From Mycobacterium gordonae (GTDB taxonomy: Bacteria; Actinomycetota; Actinomycetes; Mycobacteriales; Mycobacteriaceae): 64,000 nucleotides of DNA. The DNA lies in the NCBI RefSeq assembly GCF_017086405.1, contig NZ_CP070973.1:6480739-6544738 (forward strand), in the 5' to 3' direction. Position 1 is the first letter of the stretch. The number at the start of each line of letters is the position of its first letter. The notes beneath the pieces are model-generated. The model saw only the letters and a list, made by a program, of their open reading frames with translations. It did no database searches and had not been told where the DNA came from. The translations under genes and the position numbers were made by a program. Below are positions 27,307 to 35,411 of this stretch, piece by piece.

Positions 27307-28025
27307 CGTGAATCCTCCAGACTCGTCAAAGCGGCATTGATTGCCGCCGTAGCGGGTTCGAGCAGGTCGTACGCGGCTTGCCTGGCTGCGGGCTGATCGC
27401 CCTCGGCGATGGCGCTCGCAATCGCGCGGTAGCCCGCAATTCGTCCGACTTCGGCTGCCATGACGACGGCGAGAGCCGACAGTGCAGGTTCGTACGCGGC
27501 GCGGAGTGTGTTGTACATCAACCGAAATACGATCGAATCGGCCCCGTCGACGACGTGATCCCAAAAAGCCATGGCGCGACGTTGACGCTCGATCGGGTCT
27601 GCCTCAGCCTCGAGGGCGTCGAGCGCATCCTCGAGCAACACGGCCAACTCCGGCGGCCGACGCTGCGCCGCCAATTCGGCCACCTTGGGCCCGATGTGCA
27701 AACGGGCCTCGAGGATGCTCCGGACCACCGGGTATTGGAGTTCGCCGGCGCGCACCAGCAGACTGGGCAGCAGGTCCAGGCCGCCGTGCCGGCGGAAGTC
27801 ACGCACCGTGGTGGAGTCGCCCTGCCGGACTTCCACGAGACCCGTTGCGGCAACGCGCTTGAGCGCCTCACGAACCGCGGGTCGAGACACCCCGAGCACC
27901 TCGGCGAGGCGACGTTCACTCGGCAGCGTCTGCCCGGGCTGGATCCCCCCACTGAGCACTTCAGCCACGATCTGATCGAAGACCTCTTCGGGGACCGACT
28001 TGCGGTTGACCGGCTGCAGGGGCAT
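27303..28025 (-). CDS. FadR-subfamily GntR regulator
   Basis: A 240-residue regulator with an N-terminal winged helix (about residues 10-75), including LPSERRLAEVLGVSRPAVREALKRV, followed by an all-helical FCD-type ligand domain. It should bind DNA as a dimer and respond to a small acid or acyl metabolite. It is co-translated with the membrane hydroxylase downstream (4-base overlap). A TGGTCATACCA element 45 bases upstream of its ATG fits the FadR-subfamily operator form, so it probably controls its own operon. Inserted between the 3' ends of chsH3 and ltp2, it forms a self-contained cassette. Confidence 0.88.
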   Translation of the reverse strand: MPLQPVNRKSVPEEVFDQIVAEVLSGGIQPGQTLPSERRLAEVLGVSRPAVREALKRVAATGLVEVRQGDSTTVRDFRRHGGLDLLPSLLVRAGELQYPVVRSILEARLHIGPKVAELAAQRRPPELAVLLEDALDALEAEADPIERQRRAMAFWDHVVDGADSIVFRLMYNTLRAAYEPALSALAVVMAAEVGRIAGYRAIASAIAEGDQPAARQAAYDLLEPATAAINAALTSLEDSR

Positions 28026-28069
28026 AAAACGACCCTAGCCGCACGTCGGCCAGAGGTCAAGGGGCCAGG

Positions 28070-28080
28070 TGGTCATACCA
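28070..28080. promoter_or_regulatory. Putative operator of the GntR regulator
   Basis: TGGTCATACCA is a perfect inverted repeat with a 3-base centre and fits the TGGTnnnACCA form known for FadR-subfamily GntR proteins. A wider inverted repeat, GGTGG at 28068 and CCACC at 28085, overlaps it. It lies in the 94-base gap between the regulator start (28025) and the ltp2 stop (28120). Confidence 0.65.
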
Positions 28081-28119
28081 GTATCCACCGGACGCTGCCC
28101 GTTCGCGGCCGGGCAGGCG

Positions 28120-29277
28120 CTAGCCGAGAATCAACCCCGATGTCGGAACGCCCGTCCCCGCCGTCACCAGCACATGCTCGACGTCTGGTACCGGGTTTAC
28201 CGACGTCCCCCGCAATTGCCTTACGCCTTCGGCAATTCCGTTCATGCCGTGGATGTAGGCCTCACCGAGCTGACCGCCGTGGGTATTGATGGGCAGCCGT
28301 CCACCGACCTCGATTGCACCGTCGGCGACAAAGTCCTTGGCCTCACCGCGGCCACAGAACCCCAACTCCTCCAACTGAATCAGCGTGAACGGCGTGAAAT
28401 GGTCGTATAACACCGCGGTCTGGATATCGCCAGGCTGCAACCCCGACTGCGACCACAGCTGCTGGCCCACCACGCCCATCTCGGGCAACCCGATCTCGGG
28501 CCGGTAATAGCTGACCATCGTGTACTGGTCCGGGCTGGAGCCCTGGGCCGCCGCCTCGATGACCGCCGGACGGTGCTTGAGGTCGCGTGCCCGCTCCGCA
28601 GATGTCACCACGATCGCCACCGCGCCGTCGGTCTCCTGGCAGCAGTCCAGCAGCCGCAGCGGCTCGGCGATCCACCGCGAATTCTGGTGGTCCTCAATGG
28701 TTATCGGCTTCTCGTAGAAGTACGCTTTCGGGTTCTTGGCGGCATGTCGGCGGTCGGCCACCGACACCGCCCCGAAGTCGCGACTGGTGGCACCCGACCA
28801 GTGCATGTAGCGACGCGCGATCATGGCCACCTGCGCGGCCGGCGTCGAAAGCCCGTGCGGGTAGGAGAATGAGTTATCAACGCCCGTCGAATCAGCGTTC
28901 TCGGTCAGCCGCGTCTGCACCTGGCCGAACCGCATGCCGGAGCGTTCGTTGAAGGCGCGGTAAGCGACCACTACGTCGGCCACTCCGGTGGCCACGGCGA
29001 TGGCCGCCTGCTGCACGGTCGCACATGCCGCCCCGCCGCCGTATCCGATCTTGGAGAAGAACTTCAGGTCACCGATGCCGGCCGCGCGTGCCACCGCCAC
29101 CTCGGTGTTGGTGTCCATGGTGAACGTGGTCAAGCCATCGACGTCGGCAGGCGAAAGCCCCGCGTCGTCAAGCGCATCACGAACCGCCTCGGCGGCCAGT
29201 CGCAGCTCGGACCGGCCGGAGTTCTTCGAGAAGTCGGTGGCGCCGATCCCGACGATGGCCGACTTACCGGACAACAT
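28120..29277 (-). CDS. ltp2: Ltp2, steroid side-chain retro-aldolase
   Basis: A 385-residue thiolase-superfamily protein, with GYGGGAACATVQQA in the region of the thiolase nucleophile, YYRPEIGLPEMGVVG, and NTHGGQLGEAYIHGMNG near the C-terminus. Ltp2 is known to cleave the 17-hydroxy-pregnene-carboxyl-CoA side chain to androstenedione and propionyl-CoA, in complex with the DUF35 domain of ChsH2. ATG 29277 directly abuts the chsH1 stop. It is the last gene of the six-gene cyp125 operon, and the ChsH2 partner is two genes upstream. Confidence 0.94.
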   Translation of the reverse strand: MLSGKSAIVGIGATDFSKNSGRSELRLAAEAVRDALDDAGLSPADVDGLTTFTMDTNTEVAVARAAGIGDLKFFSKIGYGGGAACATVQQAAIAVATGVADVVVAYRAFNERSGMRFGQVQTRLTENADSTGVDNSFSYPHGLSTPAAQVAMIARRYMHWSGATSRDFGAVSVADRRHAAKNPKAYFYEKPITIEDHQNSRWIAEPLRLLDCCQETDGAVAIVVTSAERARDLKHRPAVIEAAAQGSSPDQYTMVSYYRPEIGLPEMGVVGQQLWSQSGLQPGDIQTAVLYDHFTPFTLIQLEELGFCGRGEAKDFVADGAIEVGGRLPINTHGGQLGEAYIHGMNGIAEGVRQLRGTSVNPVPDVEHVLVTAGTGVPTSGLILG

Positions 29278-29673
29278 CTATGCGTCCCCCATCGTCAGCG
29301 TGACCGTCGCGATGACATGGTTGCCGAGGCTGTTGGCGCCGATCACCTTCACCGTGATCAAGCCGTCCTGCACCGCAGTCACCTCACCGGAGAAGGTCAC
29401 CGTGTCATAGGCGTACCAGGGCACCCCGAGCCGTAGCCCGATCGACTTGATCAGGGCCGACGGCCCGGCCCAGTCGGTGATGTAGCGCTGCACCAGCCCG
29501 GTGTCGGTCAGGATGTTGACGAAGATGTCCTTGGAACCTTTGGCCTGGGCCTTGTCCCGATCATGGTGAACATCCTGAAAGTCTCTGGTGGCCAAGGCCG
29601 TTGAGATGATAAAGGTCGGATCCCCATACAGTTTGAGCTCGGGCAGCGCGAAGCCGACGGCCGGCGCACTCAT
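29278..29673 (-). CDS. chsH1: ChsH1, MaoC-type hydratase small subunit
   Basis: A 131-residue single-hotdog protein starting MSAPAVGFALPEL and ending TVTLTMGDA. It carries QDVHHDRDKA, the MaoC active-site region with the Asp-His pair. With ChsH2 it forms the heteromeric hydratase acting on the 17-position enoyl-CoA. ATG 29673 overlaps the chsH2 stop by four bases, and its own TAG stop directly precedes the ltp2 ATG. Hydratase and aldolase are thus made side by side, matching consecutive reactions. Confidence 0.94.
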   Translation of the reverse strand: MSAPAVGFALPELKLYGDPTFIISTALATRDFQDVHHDRDKAQAKGSKDIFVNILTDTGLVQRYITDWAGPSALIKSIGLRLGVPWYAYDTVTFSGEVTAVQDGLITVKVIGANSLGNHVIATVTLTMGDA

Positions 29674-30623
29674 GCGTCCGGCTCCCACGCGTACAGCGTC
29701 CACTCCGGCCCGGAATCGCCCGCCGGAAAGTCGATGTACGTCGCGCGCACCGCCATCCCGATCTCCACCGCGGCGGGATCGACGCCGCGCAGCTCGCCCA
29801 GCATCCGCACGCCTTCCTCCAATTCGACTAACGCGATCACGAAAGGCAAAGTGCGACCGGGCACTTTCGGCGCGTGGTGCACGACGAAGCTGTAGACCGT
29901 GCCGCGCCCACTGGCCACGGCATAGTCGACAGGGTCGGCGGGGTCCTGCCACACCGCCGGCACCGGCGGGTGCTGCAAGCCACCGTCGGGCAGTTTCTGG
30001 ATCCGCAGCTCGTGGGCCTTGACGCCCTCCCAGAAGAACGCGGTATCGCGCGAGGAAGCCGGCCGCATCATGGCGTCCGCGTCCAGGTCGTCGGGCACCG
30101 CGGAAGCCGCGGACGTTGCCGCCGACGGCTTGAATTTCAAGATGCGCCAGTTCATCTCGGCCACATCTTCGTCGCCGACCCGCCACACGATGTGCTGGTT
30201 GATGAAGAAGCCTTCGCCCAAAGCGGTCTGCTTCGGGCCCACCACCTCACCCATCTCTGAGGTGATGCTGACCTCCTCGCCGGGCCGTAGGTAACGGTGG
30301 TAGGTCTGCTCGCAGTTGGTCGCGACCACTCCGATGTAGCCGTTGTCGTCGAACAGCTTCATCATCGGGCCCATGGGGTCGTCGTCCGGGCGAGCGCCAC
30401 CAAGCCCGAACATGGTCCACACCTGGATCATCGCCGGTGGCGCCACCACTCCCGGGTGCCCCTCCGCCCGGGCCGCGGCGTCGTCGACGTAGATCGGGTT
30501 GCGGTCACCGATCGCCTCGACCCAGTTGTTGATCATCGGCTGGTTCACCGGATCACGGCCGACGCGCGGCTGAGCACCGCCACTGGCGACGATCTCCGCG
30601 ATGGCCGACTGCAATTCGGTCAT
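29670..30623 (-). CDS. chsH2: ChsH2, MaoC-DUF35 fusion subunit
   Basis: A 317-residue fusion. An N-terminal MaoC-like hotdog (about 1-170) has IGDRNPIYVDD and GHPGVVAPPAMIQVWTM. A C-terminal DUF35 OB-fold (about 200-310) contains HELRIQKLPDGGLQHPPVPAVW. The first part pairs with ChsH1 for hydration and the second is the known partner of Ltp2 in the retro-aldol step. The zinc-type cysteines are absent from the DUF35 part, as in the twin-DUF35 protein at 6911. Start ATG 30623 overlaps the fadE29 stop in ATGA; the frame upstream to 30920 lies inside fadE29 and is not used. Confidence 0.94.
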   Translation of the reverse strand: MTELQSAIAEIVASGGAQPRVGRDPVNQPMINNWVEAIGDRNPIYVDDAAARAEGHPGVVAPPAMIQVWTMFGLGGARPDDDPMGPMMKLFDDNGYIGVVATNCEQTYHRYLRPGEEVSITSEMGEVVGPKQTALGEGFFINQHIVWRVGDEDVAEMNWRILKFKPSAATSAASAVPDDLDADAMMRPASSRDTAFFWEGVKAHELRIQKLPDGGLQHPPVPAVWQDPADPVDYAVASGRGTVYSFVVHHAPKVPGRTLPFVIALVELEEGVRMLGELRGVDPAAVEIGMAVRATYIDFPAGDSGPEWTLYAWEPDA

Positions 30624-31783
30624 CGAGGCACCCTCGGCACCTTGAGACCAGCGGCGGCGATCATCTCGCGCATGACCTCGTTGACACCGCCGCCGAAGGT
30701 GATCACCAGGTTGCGTTTGGTCTGCGAGTCCAGCCACTCGAGCAGCTCGGCAGTGTCCGGCTCGGCCGGGTTCCCGTACTTGCCGACGATCTCCTCGGCC
30801 AACCGCCCGATGTATTGGATCTTTTCGGTGCCAAAGACTTTCGTCGATGCCGCGTCGGCCACGTTGATGTCCTCGCCGGCGGCGGCAACCTGCCAGTTGA
30901 GCAGTTCGTTGACCCGCCACAGTGAGTAGATTTCGCCGAGCGCCCGCTTGACGTCATAGTGGTCGATCGGGGTGACACCGTTGCCGCCGGGCTTGGCCGC
31001 CCACGCATGTAAGCGGTCGTAGATGCCGGCGGTGCGGCCGGCCGGTCCGAGCATCACCCGCTCGTTGTTGAGCTGGGTGGTGATCAGCCGCCATCCGCCG
31101 TTCTCCTCACCGACGAGCATGTCGGCCGGCACCCGCACGTCGTTGTAGTACGTGGCGTTGGTGTGGTGGGCGCCGTCGGACAGGATCACCGGTGTCCAGG
31201 AATAGCCCGGATCCTTGGTGTCGACGATCAGGATCGAGATGCCTTTGTGCTTAACGGCTTCCGGGTCGGTGCGGCAGGCCAGCCAGATGTAGTCGGCGTC
31301 GTGCCCGCCGGTGGTCCACATCTTCTGGCCGTTGACGATGTACTCGTCGCCCTGACGCACCGCGGACGTGCGCAACGACGCGAGATCGGTACCGGCCTCC
31401 GGTTCGCTGTAACCGATCGCGAAGTGCACCTCCCCGGCGAGGATCGCCGGCAAAAACTTCTTCTTCTGCGCCTCGGTGCCGAACTGCTGCAGCACCGGAC
31501 CGACCGTCTGCAGCGTCACCGCGGGCAGCGGCACGTCGGCCCGGTGCGCCTCGTTGACGAAGATCGATTGCTCGATCGGACCAAAGCCCAGGCCGCCGTA
31601 CTCCTTTGGCCAGCCCACGCCGAGCTTGCCATCCTTGCCCATCCGGCGGATCACCGCCCGGTAGGCCTCGTTGTGGCGGTCCTTCTCCATCGCCTTCGCC
31701 TCTTCAGGCGTGATCAGGTTGGTGAAGTACTCGCGTAACTCCGCCTGCAGCTGTCGCTGCTCCGGTGTGAGGTCGATGAACAT
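30620..31783 (-). CDS. fadE29: FadE29 (ChsE2), steroid acyl-CoA dehydrogenase subunit
   Basis: A 387-residue acyl-CoA dehydrogenase with the flavin and substrate segments FAIGYSEPEAGTDLASLRT, QKMWTTGGHDADYIW, QLNNERVMLG and KVFGTEKIQYIGRLAEEI. It is known to work as an alpha2beta2 heterotetramer with FadE28, oxidising the three-carbon side chain (3-oxo-pregn-4-ene-20-carboxyl-CoA). ATG 31783 follows the fadE28 stop with no gap, and the stop overlaps chsH2 by 4 bases. The operon order follows the reaction order: dehydrogenase, hydratase, aldolase. Confidence 0.94.
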   Translation of the reverse strand: MFIDLTPEQRQLQAELREYFTNLITPEEAKAMEKDRHNEAYRAVIRRMGKDGKLGVGWPKEYGGLGFGPIEQSIFVNEAHRADVPLPAVTLQTVGPVLQQFGTEAQKKKFLPAILAGEVHFAIGYSEPEAGTDLASLRTSAVRQGDEYIVNGQKMWTTGGHDADYIWLACRTDPEAVKHKGISILIVDTKDPGYSWTPVILSDGAHHTNATYYNDVRVPADMLVGEENGGWRLITTQLNNERVMLGPAGRTAGIYDRLHAWAAKPGGNGVTPIDHYDVKRALGEIYSLWRVNELLNWQVAAAGEDINVADAASTKVFGTEKIQYIGRLAEEIVGKYGNPAEPDTAELLEWLDSQTKRNLVITFGGGVNEVMREMIAAAGLKVPRVPR

Positions 31784-32845
31784 CTAGACTCCAACCAGGT
31801 CTTCGGGGCGGCGACCCGCCGCGCCCGGCTGGGCCGGGCTGGCGATCGCCACCAAATCGAGACGATGCGAGGGCCCGCCCAGCAGCCGGGTCAGGTCCTT
31901 GATCGTCGAGTAGTACCGGTGCATCGGGTAGGTGATGTCCATTCCCATACCGCCGTGCAGATGATGGCAGGTCTGCATCACCGGCGGCGCCTGCGAAGCC
32001 AGCCAGTAACCGAGCACCTCGAGATCGGACCCGGCGTCGCGACCCTCGGCCAGTTTCCAGATCACCGCCTTGGACGCCAAATCGATAGTGCGCGAGGCGA
32101 TGTACACCTCCGCCAGCTGCGCGGCCACCGTCTGAAATGTCGACAGCGGCTTGCCGAACTGCTTACGCCCCGCCACGTAATCCGCGGTCAGCCGCAGCGC
32201 CCCGGCCACCAGGCCGGCGGCATAGGCGCCGATCATGCCCAGCACCAACTGATTCACCCGGGCGGCCGAAGCACCCGCGAGTACATCGGCGTCGGCCACC
32301 GCGACGTCGGAAAATGTCACCGTGTACTCGTCGGAGCCGTTGGAAGCCGGAGTCCGGACCAGCCGCACTCCGTCGGCCTTGGGCGAGACCACCACAACGG
32401 CACTGTCGGCCGTCACCAGCATCCAGTCCGCCGACTCCGCGTACCCGACACCGACTTTCACGCCGGACAGCCGACCGCCCGCGAACGTAACCGATGGCCG
32501 GTCCGGCAGCGCGGACCCGGGCTCGTTCAGTGCGGCGGTCAGTACGCCACCTTCGGCGACCCCCCGCAGGAAACGATCCTGCTGCTCCTCGGATGCCAGG
32601 TCCAGCAGCGGCACCGCGCCGAACCCCAGCGTGACCAGTGCCGGAGTGATGGCGCCGTGACGGCCGGCTTCGGTGAGCACGGTGCCCACCTCGGCCAGCC
32701 CGACGCTGTCGCCACCGAGCCGTTCGGGCACCGGCAATGCCGTTACACCGCCGTCGGCCAACGCCTTCCAGCTCAGCTCACGTCCCAACACCGAAGTGAC
32801 CACATCGGCAACGGCCTGTTGCTCTGCGGAGAGATCGAAGTCCAT
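31784..32845 (-). CDS. fadE28: FadE28 (ChsE1), steroid acyl-CoA dehydrogenase subunit
   Basis: A 353-residue acyl-CoA dehydrogenase-like subunit with AGRKQFGKPLSTFQTVAAQLAEV and HHLHGGMGMDITYPMHRY. It pairs with FadE29 and is the shorter partner. It is about 14 residues longer than the 339 that I recall for M. tuberculosis; its last residues (AIASPAQPGAAGRRPED) are encoded by a 39-base dispersed repeat, so the tail may have been extended by that element. ATG 32845 gives MDFDLSAEQQAV; the upstream frame to 32983 overlaps cyp125. Sixteen bases separate it from cyp125. Confidence 0.92.
   Translation of the reverse strand: MDFDLSAEQQAVADVVTSVLGRELSWKALADGGVTALPVPERLGGDSVGLAEVGTVLTEAGRHGAITPALVTLGFGAVPLLDLASEEQQDRFLRGVAEGGVLTAALNEPGSALPDRPSVTFAGGRLSGVKVGVGYAESADWMLVTADSAVVVVSPKADGVRLVRTPASNGSDEYTVTFSDVAVADADVLAGASAARVNQLVLGMIGAYAAGLVAGALRLTADYVAGRKQFGKPLSTFQTVAAQLAEVYIASRTIDLASKAVIWKLAEGRDAGSDLEVLGYWLASQAPPVMQTCHHLHGGMGMDITYPMHRYYSTIKDLTRLLGGPSHRLDLVAIASPAQPGAAGRRPEDLVGV
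31811..31849. repeat. Dispersed GC-rich repeat, copy 2 (inside the fadE28 3' end)
   Basis: This 39-base sequence matches the intergenic copy at 23154-23192 at 34 of 39 positions in the same orientation. Read on the minus strand it encodes AIASPAQPGAAGR of the FadE28 C-terminus. A normally intergenic repeat has therefore become coding here. Confidence 0.65.
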
Positions 32846-32861
32846 CTTGTCGTTTATATCC

Positions 32862-34112
32862 TCAGTGCGCGACCGGGCTGTTGCCGGTGTAGTCGACCTG
32901 CCAGTGCTTGATGCCGTTGAGCCAGCCCGACCGCAACCGCTCCGGTTCGGAGATCGGCGTGAGGTCGGGCATGTGGTCGGCAATCGCGTTGAAGATCAGA
33001 TTGATCGTCATACGGGCCAGGTTGGCGCCGATGCAGTAGTGCGCACCGGTGCCGCCAAATCCGACATGGGGATTCGGGTCGCGCAGGATGTTGAAGCTGT
33101 GCGGGTCGCCGAAGACGTCCTCGTCGAAATTCGCCGACCGGTAGGACATCACCACCCGCTGACCCTTCTTGATGTGCACGCCGGCCAATTCGGTGTCCTG
33201 GTTGGCGGTGCGCTGGAAAGCCGACACCGGGGTGGCCCACCGGATGATCTCGTCGGCGGTGGTGGACGGGCGCTCTTTCTTGAACAGCTCCCATTGATCG
33301 GGGTTGTTCGCCATCGCGATCATGCCGTGGGTGATCGAGTTCCGCGTGGTCTCGTTGCCGGCGACGGCGAGCATGATGACGAAGAAGCCGAACTCGTCAT
33401 CGGAGAGCTTCTCGCCTTCGATGTCGGCCTGGATCAGGGTGGTGACGATGTCATCGGTGGGGTTCTGGTTTCGCTCCGCGGCCATCGCCATGGCGTAGGT
33501 GATCAGTTCCATCGACGATTGCGCCGGATCGATGTCGGCGTACTCGGGGTCGGTGCCACCGGTCATCTCGTTGGACCAACGGAACAGCTTGTCGCGATCT
33601 TCCTGGGGAACGCCGAGCAGGCCCGCGATGGCCTGCAGCGGCAACTCACACGCCACCTGTTCCACGAAGTCGCCGCTCTCCGCGGACGCCGCGGTCTTGG
33701 CGATGTTCTGGGCGCGCTGCGCCAGTTCGGCTTCCAGTCGGCCGATGGCCCTTGGCGTGAAGCCGCGGGAGATGATCTTGCGCAGCCGGGTGTGGTGCGG
33801 TGCGTCCATGTTGAGCATGACGCTGCGTTGCAGTTCGACCTGCTCGCGCGTCATCTCCGGCGGCCACGTCGGGATGGCGCCATTCATCCAGCTGGAATAG
33901 ACGTCGCTGCGCCGAGACACCTCCTTGACGTCGGCGTGTCGGGTCACGAGCCAATATCCGTGGTCCTCGAACCCGCCCGAGCCGGTCGGGATATCCACCC
34001 AGTGGACGGGCTCTGCCTTCCGCAGCGTGGCAAGCTCCTCGACGGGCAGCCCGGCCAGGTTGACATCGGGGTCAAGGAAGTCGAAGTCGGCGGGAATGTT
34101 GGGGGGTGCCAT
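32862..34112 (-). CDS. cyp125: CYP125, steroid C26/27-hydroxylase
   Basis: Cytochrome P450 of 416 residues. The CYP125 hallmarks are visible: LNMDAPHHTRLRKIISRGFTP, the I-helix MLAVAGNETTRNSITHG, the heme loop FGGTGAHYCIGANLARMT and the C-terminal RLRSGWLNGIKHWQVDYTG. It oxidises the cholesterol side-chain terminus to the acid that FadD19-type ligases activate. ATG 34112 follows AAAGGAG by 9-10 bases; an alternative start 11 codons upstream lacks support. The N-terminus is about 17 residues shorter than the M. tuberculosis protein as I remember it. It is the first gene of the six-gene operon ending in ltp2. Confidence 0.94.
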   Translation of the reverse strand: MAPPNIPADFDFLDPDVNLAGLPVEELATLRKAEPVHWVDIPTGSGGFEDHGYWLVTRHADVKEVSRRSDVYSSWMNGAIPTWPPEMTREQVELQRSVMLNMDAPHHTRLRKIISRGFTPRAIGRLEAELAQRAQNIAKTAASAESGDFVEQVACELPLQAIAGLLGVPQEDRDKLFRWSNEMTGGTDPEYADIDPAQSSMELITYAMAMAAERNQNPTDDIVTTLIQADIEGEKLSDDEFGFFVIMLAVAGNETTRNSITHGMIAMANNPDQWELFKKERPSTTADEIIRWATPVSAFQRTANQDTELAGVHIKKGQRVVMSYRSANFDEDVFGDPHSFNILRDPNPHVGFGGTGAHYCIGANLARMTINLIFNAIADHMPDLTPISEPERLRSGWLNGIKHWQVDYTGNSPVAH

Positions 34113-34140
34113 GTATATGCGCTCCTTTTGCAACACCAAT

Positions 34141-34154
34141 TGCAACGTGTTCTA
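34141..34154. promoter_or_regulatory. KstR operator, cyp125 operon
   Basis: TGCAACGTGTTCTA is an exact TnnAACnnGTTnnA match, 28 bases upstream of the cyp125 ATG on the minus strand. A second box serves fadA5 79 bases away, so each divergent promoter has its own site. Confidence 0.87.
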
Positions 34155-34219
34155 GTGCCAGTAAAACACGGCTCCTCCGCAGATAAAAGGCAGGTAACCG
34201 TCGTCGCTTGTCATAGTAA

Positions 34220-34233
34220 TGAAACGTGTTCTA
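34220..34233. promoter_or_regulatory. KstR operator, fadA5
   Basis: TGAAACGTGTTCTA is an exact TnnAACnnGTTnnA match, ending 10 bases before the fadA5 ATG at 34244. Its closeness to the start suggests a very short leader, with repression by direct promoter occlusion. Confidence 0.87.
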
Positions 34234-34243
34234 GCCTGACTTC

Positions 34244-35407
34244 ATGGGTAACCCGGTAATCGTCGAAGCCACCCGCAGCCCCATCGGCAAACGCAACGGA
34301 TGGCTGTCAGGACTGCACGCCACCGAACTGCTCGGAGCGGTACAGAAGGCACTGGTCGAGAAGGCCGGGATAGCCGCCGGGGACGTCGAACAACTCGTCG
34401 GCGGCTGCGTGACGCAGTTCGGCGAGCAGTCCAACAACATCACCCGGGTGGGTTGGCTGACGGCAGGGCTGCCCGAGCACGTCGGCGCCACCACCATCGA
34501 CTGCCAGTGCGGCAGTAGCCAGCAGGCCAACCACCTCGTCGCCGGACTGATCGCGACCGGCGCCATCGACATCGGCATCGCCTGCGGCATCGAGGCGATG
34601 AGCCGCGTGGGCCTGGGCGCCAACGCCGGCCCGGACCGTGCGGCCATCCGCGCCGCGTCCTGGGACATCGACATGCCCAATCAGTTCGAGGCCGCCGAGC
34701 GGATCGCCAAGCGGCGCGGCATCACCCGCGAGGAGATCGACGCGTTCGGCTTCGCCTCTCAGGCGAAGGCCAAGCGGGCGTGGGAAGAGAACCGGTTCGA
34801 CCGCGAAATCTCCCCGATCGTGGCGCCGGTGCTCGACGAGAACAAGCGGCCGACGGACGATCGCGCACCGGTCACCCGCGACCAGGGCCTGCGCGACACC
34901 ACCTTGGAGGGGTTGAGCCAGCTCAAGGCGGTGATGGAGGGCGGCATCCACACGGCGGGCACCTCGTCGCAGATTTCCGACGGTGCGGCCGCGGTGCTGT
35001 GGATGGACGAGGACAAGGCGAAGGCGCTCGGCCTGCGCCCGCGGGCCCGCATCGTCAGCCAGGCCAATGTCGGCGCCGAGCCGTACTACCACCTCGACGG
35101 TCCCGTGCAGTCGACAGCCCGGGTGCTGGAGAAGGCCGGCATGAAGATGGGCGACATCGACATCGTCGAGATCAACGAGGCATTCGCCTCGGTGGTGCTG
35201 TCCTGGGCGCGGGTGCACGAGCCGGACATGGACCGGGTCAACGTCAACGGCGGCGCCATCGCCCTGGGCCACCCGGTGGGCGCCACCGGCGCCCGGCTGA
35301 TCACCACCGCGCTGCACGAACTCGAGCGCACCGACCAGAGCACCGCGCTGATCACCATGTGCGCGGGCGGCGCCCTGTCGACCGGAACCATCATCGAACG
35401 TATTTAG
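34244..35407 (+). CDS. fadA5: FadA5, steroid beta-ketoacyl-CoA thiolase
   Basis: A 387-residue thiolase. The acylated nucleophile is C89 in DCQCGSSQQA (C93 in the slightly longer M. tuberculosis enzyme), and the catalytic His and second Cys are in GHPVGATGARL and MCAGGALSTG. FadA5 is known to release acetyl-CoA from the 24-carbon oxo-acyl-CoA, shortening the side chain to C22. The start is ATG 34244; the KstR box lies just upstream. It faces the cyp125 operon and is followed after 4 bases by a small gene and then ddn, probably all on one transcript. Confidence 0.95.
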   Translation: MGNPVIVEATRSPIGKRNGWLSGLHATELLGAVQKALVEKAGIAAGDVEQLVGGCVTQFGEQSNNITRVGWLTAGLPEHVGATTIDCQCGSSQQANHLVAGLIATGAIDIGIACGIEAMSRVGLGANAGPDRAAIRAASWDIDMPNQFEAAERIAKRRGITREEIDAFGFASQAKAKRAWEENRFDREISPIVAPVLDENKRPTDDRAPVTRDQGLRDTTLEGLSQLKAVMEGGIHTAGTSSQISDGAAAVLWMDEDKAKALGLRPRARIVSQANVGAEPYYHLDGPVQSTARVLEKAGMKMGDIDIVEINEAFASVVLSWARVHEPDMDRVNVNGGAIALGHPVGATGARLITTALHELERTDQSTALITMCAGGALSTGTIIERI

Positions 35408-35411
35408 TCCG

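Noticed and set aside
32846..32983. Upstream extension of fadE28 by 46 codons
   Set aside because: It overlaps cyp125, and MDFDLSAEQQ at 32845 is the normal acyl-CoA dehydrogenase start.
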